A stretch of 9,248 nt of DNA. Source: JACQAI01 sp035507915. Lineage in GTDB: Bacteria > Pseudomonadota > Alphaproteobacteria > Elsterales > Elsteraceae. The stretch spans positions 1-9,248 of the forward strand of contig DATJNS010000532.1 of assembly GCA_035507915.1 (NCBI GenBank), written 5' to 3'. The position numbers and the translations under genes were made by a program. Under the pieces are notes generated by a model. It saw only the letters and a program-made list of their open reading frames with translations, did no database searches and had not been told where the DNA came from. Below, piece by piece: positions 6,159 to 9,248 of the stretch (its first letter is position 1; the number at the start of each line of letters is the position of its first letter).

Positions 6159-7134
6159 CGCCGGAGCGGCCGAAATCGCCCTGGCGGATGACGTATTCGC
6201 GTTCGCCGTCGCCGTACTTGCGCTCGAGCTGCTCGTCGGTCAGCAACGCCTGCTCGAGCTTGGTCACCCGCTCGTACCCGACGAGCTTGGTGATGTCCTC
6301 CATGCTGAAGGTCAGATCCGGGCGATCGGCGGCCTCGCCCGTCTCCATGCACTGTTTCATGACCTCGAGCGCCTTCCGCATGCCGGCGAGCGCCGACGAC
6401 GACAGCATGCGGGGCATGCTGGCGCGCGCCACGCCGAGCTCCTTGAGCCGGCGCAACGAGAAGAGCGGCGTGGTCGGACGCGACCGGATGCCGAAACCCA
6501 TGCCGATGTTGACGGGCGCGTCGGGCACCGCATCGACCAGTCGCTTCACGTCGTCCTCGTTGCGCACGGCATCGGGATAGATCATGTCGGCGCCGGCGGC
6601 GGCATAGAGCTTGACGCGCTTGACCGCCCCCTCGATGCCCTCGACCGCGATCGCGTCGGTGCGCGCGTTGAGGATGAAATCCGGGTCCTTCTTGGCCTTG
6701 AGCGCCGCCTCGATCTTCATCGCCATCTCGCGCGGCTCGATCAGCTCCTTGCCGCGCATGTGACCGCAACGCTTGGGCATGACCTGATCTTCGATGTTGA
6801 TCCCGACGATCCCGGCTTCCTCGAAATACTGGACGACATGATAGACCGAAACCGCATTGCCATAGCCCGTGTCGGCGTCCGCCATCAGGGGAATCGAAAC
6901 GCTGCGCGCTAAATGCCGACACGCATCGACGTTCTCGCGCAGCGACAGGAGCCCGATGTCGGGCTGCAGGATCAGGGAGTTGGACAGCGCCGACCCCGAC
7001 ACGCCGGCGGCCTTGAAGCCCATGGCCTCGACCAGCAGGAGTCCGTACCCCTCGTAGACGCCGGGCGACACCACGGGTCGCTCGGTGCGCAGCAGCTCCC
7101 GCATCTTGCGGGCCTTGGTCATCGATTGGGTCAT
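6148..7134 (-). CDS. Isocitrate lyase/PEP-mutase family protein, 2-methylisocitrate/dimethylmalate lyase-like
   Basis: This is a predicted Mg-dependent lyase of the isocitrate lyase/PEP mutase superfamily, acting in the cytoplasm on a 2-hydroxy or malate-type acid by C-C cleavage. In the 328-residue protein the metal-binding strand DADTGYGN is at 85-92, ED at 115-116 and the lyase motif PKRCGH at 120-125 with C123, the residue acting as acid/base in isocitrate and methylisocitrate lyases. NARTDA follows at 156-161. KRCGH separates it from PEP mutase and oxaloacetate hydrolase-type members, which lack this Cys. It is longer than PrpB (about 295 residues) through a charged C-terminal tail of about 35 residues. 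No prpC or prpD lies nearby, so a methylcitrate-cycle role is not supported. The start at 7134 is set by AGGAGAG at 7143-7149; an ATG at 7122 is too far from it. The gene is 20 bases downstream of the enolase-family gene, so they are probably co-transcribed. The physiological substrate is unknown. Confidence 0.88.
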   Translation of the reverse strand: MTQSMTKARKMRELLRTERPVVSPGVYEGYGLLLVEAMGFKAAGVSGSALSNSLILQPDIGLLSLRENVDACRHLARSVSIPLMADADTGYGNAVSVYHVVQYFEEAGIVGINIEDQVMPKRCGHMRGKELIEPREMAMKIEAALKAKKDPDFILNARTDAIAVEGIEGAVKRVKLYAAAGADMIYPDAVRNEDDVKRLVDAVPDAPVNIGMGFGIRSRPTTPLFSLRRLKELGVARASMPRMLSSSALAGMRKALEVMKQCMETGEAADRPDLTFSMEDITKLVGYERVTKLEQALLTDEQLERKYGDGEREYVIRQGDFGRSGVSD

Positions 7135-7142
7135 CGCCGACG

Positions 7143-7149
7143 CTCTCCT
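7143..7149 (-). promoter_or_regulatory. Ribosome binding site of the lyase gene
   Basis: On the minus strand AGGAGAG stands eight bases before the ATG at 7134. It decides between that start and the in-frame ATG at 7122, and rules out the long open extension to about 7509 inside the neighbouring gene. Confidence 0.7.
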
Positions 7150-7154
7150 GGTCG

Positions 7155-8249
7155 TCACTTCGGGTGTACGCGATACGCACGCAGGAATTCGGGATCGGGC
7201 TCGAAGCCGAGGCCGGGACCCTGCGGAACCTTCAAGACGCCGCCGTTCGGCACGCTCGCCGCGCCGTACATGCTCGCGTCGAAATCGACGAACGTGTAGG
7301 CGTAGGCGCTGTCGTCGCGCAGGGTCGCGATCAGGTGCAGCGACGCCAGCAGCGCCGGTCCCTGGAACGGCGTATGCGGCGCAACCGTGACGCCCTTGAG
7401 CGCACACAGCGCGGCGATCCGCTTGAACTCGGTCACGCCGCCGCCGGTGCAGGTGTCGGGCTGTGCGAACGCCAGCACGCCGGCGTCGAGCAGCTCCTGG
7501 AACCGCCACACGGTGCTGGCGTCGCCGCCGGCCGCCAGCCGGACCCCAAACCGGTTCTTCAGCTCGCGCAAGCCGGCCAAATTTTCCGGCGGCCAGATCG
7601 GATCCTCCAGCCAGTAGGGATCGCAGTCCATCAGCGCCGGCAGCACCTGAATGGCGTGATCGAGGCCCCAGTGGCAGTTGACGTCGACCATCAGGCGCAC
7701 GTCAGGACCGACCGCCTCGCGCACCGCGCGCACGACACCGATCTGGCGTTCGTGGATCTTGACGCGCCGATAGCCTCGCCGGACGGCGACATTGGCGGCG
7801 GCGGCCGCCGCCGCGGGATCGAGATACGAGCTCATGCTCGCGATGCACGGGATCTCGGTCTTGTGCGCGCCGCCGAGCAGCCGATGGAGCGGTTGGCCGC
7901 TGACGCGCCCCGCGATGTCCCACAGCGCGATGTCGAGCGCCGCCAGCGCATTGGTGATCAGGCCGCCGCGCCCGAAGAACGCGACGCGCAGCTGGATGTC
8001 GTGGACCAGCGCGTCGATGTCCCCGGCGTCTCGTCCGATCGCCATCGGCACGATCGCGTCTTCGAGCAGGCCGATCATGGCGCGCTGCAGGAAGGGCTGG
8101 TAGGTGAACGTCTCGCCGTAGCCGACGACGCCGTCCTCGGTCTCGACCCGGAGAAGCGTCAGATGGTGCGCGCCGCCGTCCCGCCCCGGCCCTGCCGGAT
8201 CGCGGTACGGGACCTGGAGCGGGATCACCTCGCATCGCTTGATCTTCAT
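7155..8249 (-). CDS. Mandelate racemase/muconate lactonizing enzyme (enolase superfamily) protein
   Basis: This is a predicted enolase-superfamily enzyme that abstracts a proton alpha to a carboxylate, most often an acid-sugar dehydratase or a racemase/epimerase. In the 364-residue protein an N-terminal capping domain (about 1-125) holds the YGETFTY loop at 44-50, and a barrel domain follows. K164 in VKIHE matches the catalytic Lys strand, with His166 in the second position (KxH rather than KxK). Metal ligands D189 (MVDVN) and E215 (WLEDP) are present. The third ligand is normally Glu in an A-x-G-E context, but here the sequence is AAGGD, with G242 at the Glu position and D243 next. The His-Asp dyad appears kept as D265 (QPD) and H292 (APHTP). 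The start at 8249 has AGGGA at 8258-8262; the GTG at 8303 gives an unconserved extension. The lyase gene follows after 20 bases and an MFS carrier gene lies upstream, suggesting carboxylate or sugar-acid catabolism. Confidence 0.88.
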   Translation of the reverse strand: MKIKRCEVIPLQVPYRDPAGPGRDGGAHHLTLLRVETEDGVVGYGETFTYQPFLQRAMIGLLEDAIVPMAIGRDAGDIDALVHDIQLRVAFFGRGGLITNALAALDIALWDIAGRVSGQPLHRLLGGAHKTEIPCIASMSSYLDPAAAAAAANVAVRRGYRRVKIHERQIGVVRAVREAVGPDVRLMVDVNCHWGLDHAIQVLPALMDCDPYWLEDPIWPPENLAGLRELKNRFGVRLAAGGDASTVWRFQELLDAGVLAFAQPDTCTGGGVTEFKRIAALCALKGVTVAPHTPFQGPALLASLHLIATLRDDSAYAYTFVDFDASMYGAASVPNGGVLKVPQGPGLGFEPDPEFLRAYRVHPK

Positions 8250-8257
8250 GGCCTTGG

Positions 8258-8262
8258 TCCCT
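8258..8262 (-). promoter_or_regulatory. Ribosome binding site of the enolase-family gene
   Basis: On the minus strand AGGGA, within GAGGGACC, is eight bases before the ATG at 8249. This favours the ATG start, giving the family-typical opening MKIKRCEVIPL, over the GTG at 8303. Confidence 0.6.
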
Positions 8263-8384
8263 CGCGGCGGCTCGGCCGGCTCATCCTCACTGGGCGGGAC
8301 CACGCACTACGCGCCCCAATCCCGCGACCACAATAGCCCGACGACCGCCATTCGGAAGAGCATCGGCGATCGTCGCCGCGGAGT

Positions 8385-8410
8385 GGCCAGCCGCGAGGGC
8401 GCGGCTGGCC
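8385..8410 (-). terminator. Perfect 11-bp hairpin downstream of the MFS gene
   Basis: The arms GGCCAGCCGCG (8385-8395) and CGCGGCTGGCC (8400-8410) are exact inverted repeats around a four-base loop. It starts 49 bases past the MFS stop codon on the minus strand. No T run follows on either strand, so it is not a classical intrinsic terminator. It could be a Rho-independent variant without U-tract, an mRNA 3'-end stabiliser, or a copy of a dispersed palindromic repeat. The structure is seen; the role is inferred. Confidence 0.55.
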
Positions 8411-8434
8411 GAACTCCTGGCGGCCCGCGGACGC

Positions 8435-8451
8435 GCTGGCGTCTAGCCAGC
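8435..8451. repeat. Small inverted repeat beside the MFS stop codon
   Basis: GCTGGC (8435-8440) and GCCAGC (8446-8451) form a 6-bp stem with a five-base loop, beginning eight bases after the MFS stop on the minus strand. The arms share the CTGGC/GCCAG core with the larger neighbouring hairpin, so the two could pair with each other as alternative structures. Confidence 0.4.
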
Positions 8452-8459
8452 CGCCGGCC

Positions 8460-9248
8460 TTAGCGGTCGTATTCGGCCGAGATGTCGCGGCCGGTATAGT
8501 CCTTCAGGCAAGCGGTGGCGATGATCGAGATCACCGCGGTGATCGCGATGTAGATCGCGATCGGCATCGTCGAATGATACGAGGCGAACAGCGCGGTCGC
8601 GATCAGGGGCGCCGGGCCACCGGCGGTAATCGAGGCGAGCTGGTAGCCGAGCGAGGCGCCGCTGTAGCGCAGGCGCGGCGTGAAGCTCTCGGCGATGAGC
8701 GCCGCCTGCGGACCGTACTGCATGTCATGCGGGATCAGCGACAAGAGGATGGCGAGGAAGATCAGCACCGACGACGCCGTGTCGACCATGCCAAAATAGA
8801 CGAAGCCGAAGATCCCCATCGTCACGCAGCCGATGATGTACATCTTCTTGCGCCCGATCCGGTCCGAGATGTGGCCGCTCAGCGGAATCGTGATCGCCGA
8901 CAAACACACCGCGGCGAGCACCGAGATCAGCAGGAGATCGCGCGAGGCATGCAGCGTGCCGGTGCCGTAGGCGAAGATGAAGGCGGTGAAGATGTAGAAC
9001 GGTCCCTGCTCGGAGGTACGCGCGAGCGCCGACAGGATGATGGTGCCCCATTGCTTGCGCCACACTTCGACGATCGGCGTCTTCTCGATGCGCTGCTCGG
9101 CGACCAGCGTGCGGAACACCGGCGTCTCGAGGATGCGGAGGCGGATCCACAGGCCAATGGCGATCAGGATGGCGCTGAGCGCGAACGGGATGCGCCAGCC
9201 CCAGGCGAAGAAGGCGTCGCCCGACATCTGGCTGAACGCGAGCACCGC
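8460..9248 (-). CDS. MFS transporter, metabolite:H+ symporter (MHS) type, 5'-truncated
   Basis: This is an inner-membrane secondary carrier of the major facilitator superfamily, most like the MHS branch (KgtP, ShiA, ProP, citrate and dicarboxylate carriers), which imports organic acids or zwitterions with protons. Only the C-terminal 262 residues are in the window; the frame is open through base 9248, so the start lies beyond it. The visible part runs from GDAFFAWGWRIPF, a stretch typical of MHS proteins at helix 6, to the C terminus and holds about seven membrane segments, near 20-38, 68-94, 104-124, 136-155, 160-180, 196-222 and 228-248. The conserved loop SDRIGRKK is at 128-135 between helices 8 and 9. 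The enolase-family and lyase genes lie downstream on the same strand after a 210-base gap, so the cargo is plausibly the acid they metabolise. It ends with TAA at 8460-8462. The cargo itself cannot be read from the sequence. Confidence 0.87.
   Translation of the reverse strand, partial: AVLAFSQMSGDAFFAWGWRIPFALSAILIAIGLWIRLRILETPVFRTLVAEQRIEKTPIVEVWRKQWGTIILSALARTSEQGPFYIFTAFIFAYGTGTLHASRDLLLISVLAAVCLSAITIPLSGHISDRIGRKKMYIIGCVTMGIFGFVYFGMVDTASSVLIFLAILLSLIPHDMQYGPQAALIAESFTPRLRYSGASLGYQLASITAGGPAPLIATALFASYHSTMPIAIYIAITAVISIIATACLKDYTGRDISAEYDR

Larger units (their letters stand above)
8250..8459. other. Intergenic region between MFS and enolase-family genes
   Basis: This 210-base stretch is the longest non-coding interval in the window. 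It holds two hairpins close to the end of the MFS gene (listed separately) and an imperfect palindrome CGGCGA-tcg-TCGCCG at 8364-8378, which could be an operator or simply chance in G+C-rich DNA. No convincing sigma-70 promoter is visible, and no small open frame has both a ribosome site and family resemblance. Its length and the hairpins suggest the enolase-lyase pair may have its own promoter here, separate from the transporter transcript. Confidence 0.5.

Noticed and set aside
7135..7509. N-terminal extension of the lyase into the enolase-family gene
   Set aside because: It lies inside the neighbouring gene in another register; a strong ribosome site fixes the start at 7134.
7164..8336. 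390-codon plus-strand frame opposite the enolase-family gene
   Set aside because: It is antisense to a gene with recognisable catalytic residues, and its composition is a typical G+C shadow.

Overview
The window is G+C-rich bacterial DNA with strong G/C third-position bias, tight operon packing and long antisense shadow frames. Family content and codon style suggest a proteobacterium, most likely an alphaproteobacterium, but nothing here fixes the genus. It holds seven plus-strand genes (bases 1-6158) converging on three minus-strand genes (6148-9248). The first and last genes are cut by the window edges. No tRNA, rRNA, CRISPR array, insertion sequence, integrase or phage gene was seen.

Plus strand: one tightly spaced operon for uptake and hydrolysis of short amides and/or urea. 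It encodes a periplasmic binding protein (UrtA/FmdD type, 5' end missing), two inner-membrane permeases (UrtB-like, UrtC-like), two ATPases (UrtD-like, UrtE-like), a formamidase of the FmdA/AmdA family and a small FmdB-type zinc-ribbon protein. The order resembles the fmd amide/urea-uptake and formamidase cluster known from Methylophilus methylotrophus. The likely job is nitrogen scavenging: the ABC system imports formamide, short amides or urea, and the formamidase releases ammonia and formate. A G+C-rich hairpin ending near a short T run separates the binding-protein gene from the first permease gene and probably lowers downstream expression.

Minus strand, in transcription order from 9248 down: an MFS carrier of the metabolite:proton symporter type (3' half only), a 210-base gap with hairpins, a mandelate racemase/enolase-superfamily protein, and 20 bases later an isocitrate lyase/PEP-mutase-family lyase with the lyase-type KRCGH motif. 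Uptake, dehydration or isomerisation, and C-C cleavage suggest a small carboxylate or sugar-acid catabolic module. Its substrate cannot be named. The enolase-family protein has Gly where the third metal-ligand Glu is expected.

The two operons meet tail to tail with an 11-base overlap of coding sequence. The overlap is a near-perfect palindrome supplying the stop codon on both strands. No wholly new multi-gene system is evident. The least explained parts are the minus-strand catabolic module, its atypical enolase-family active site, and the zinc-ribbon protein of the formamidase operon.
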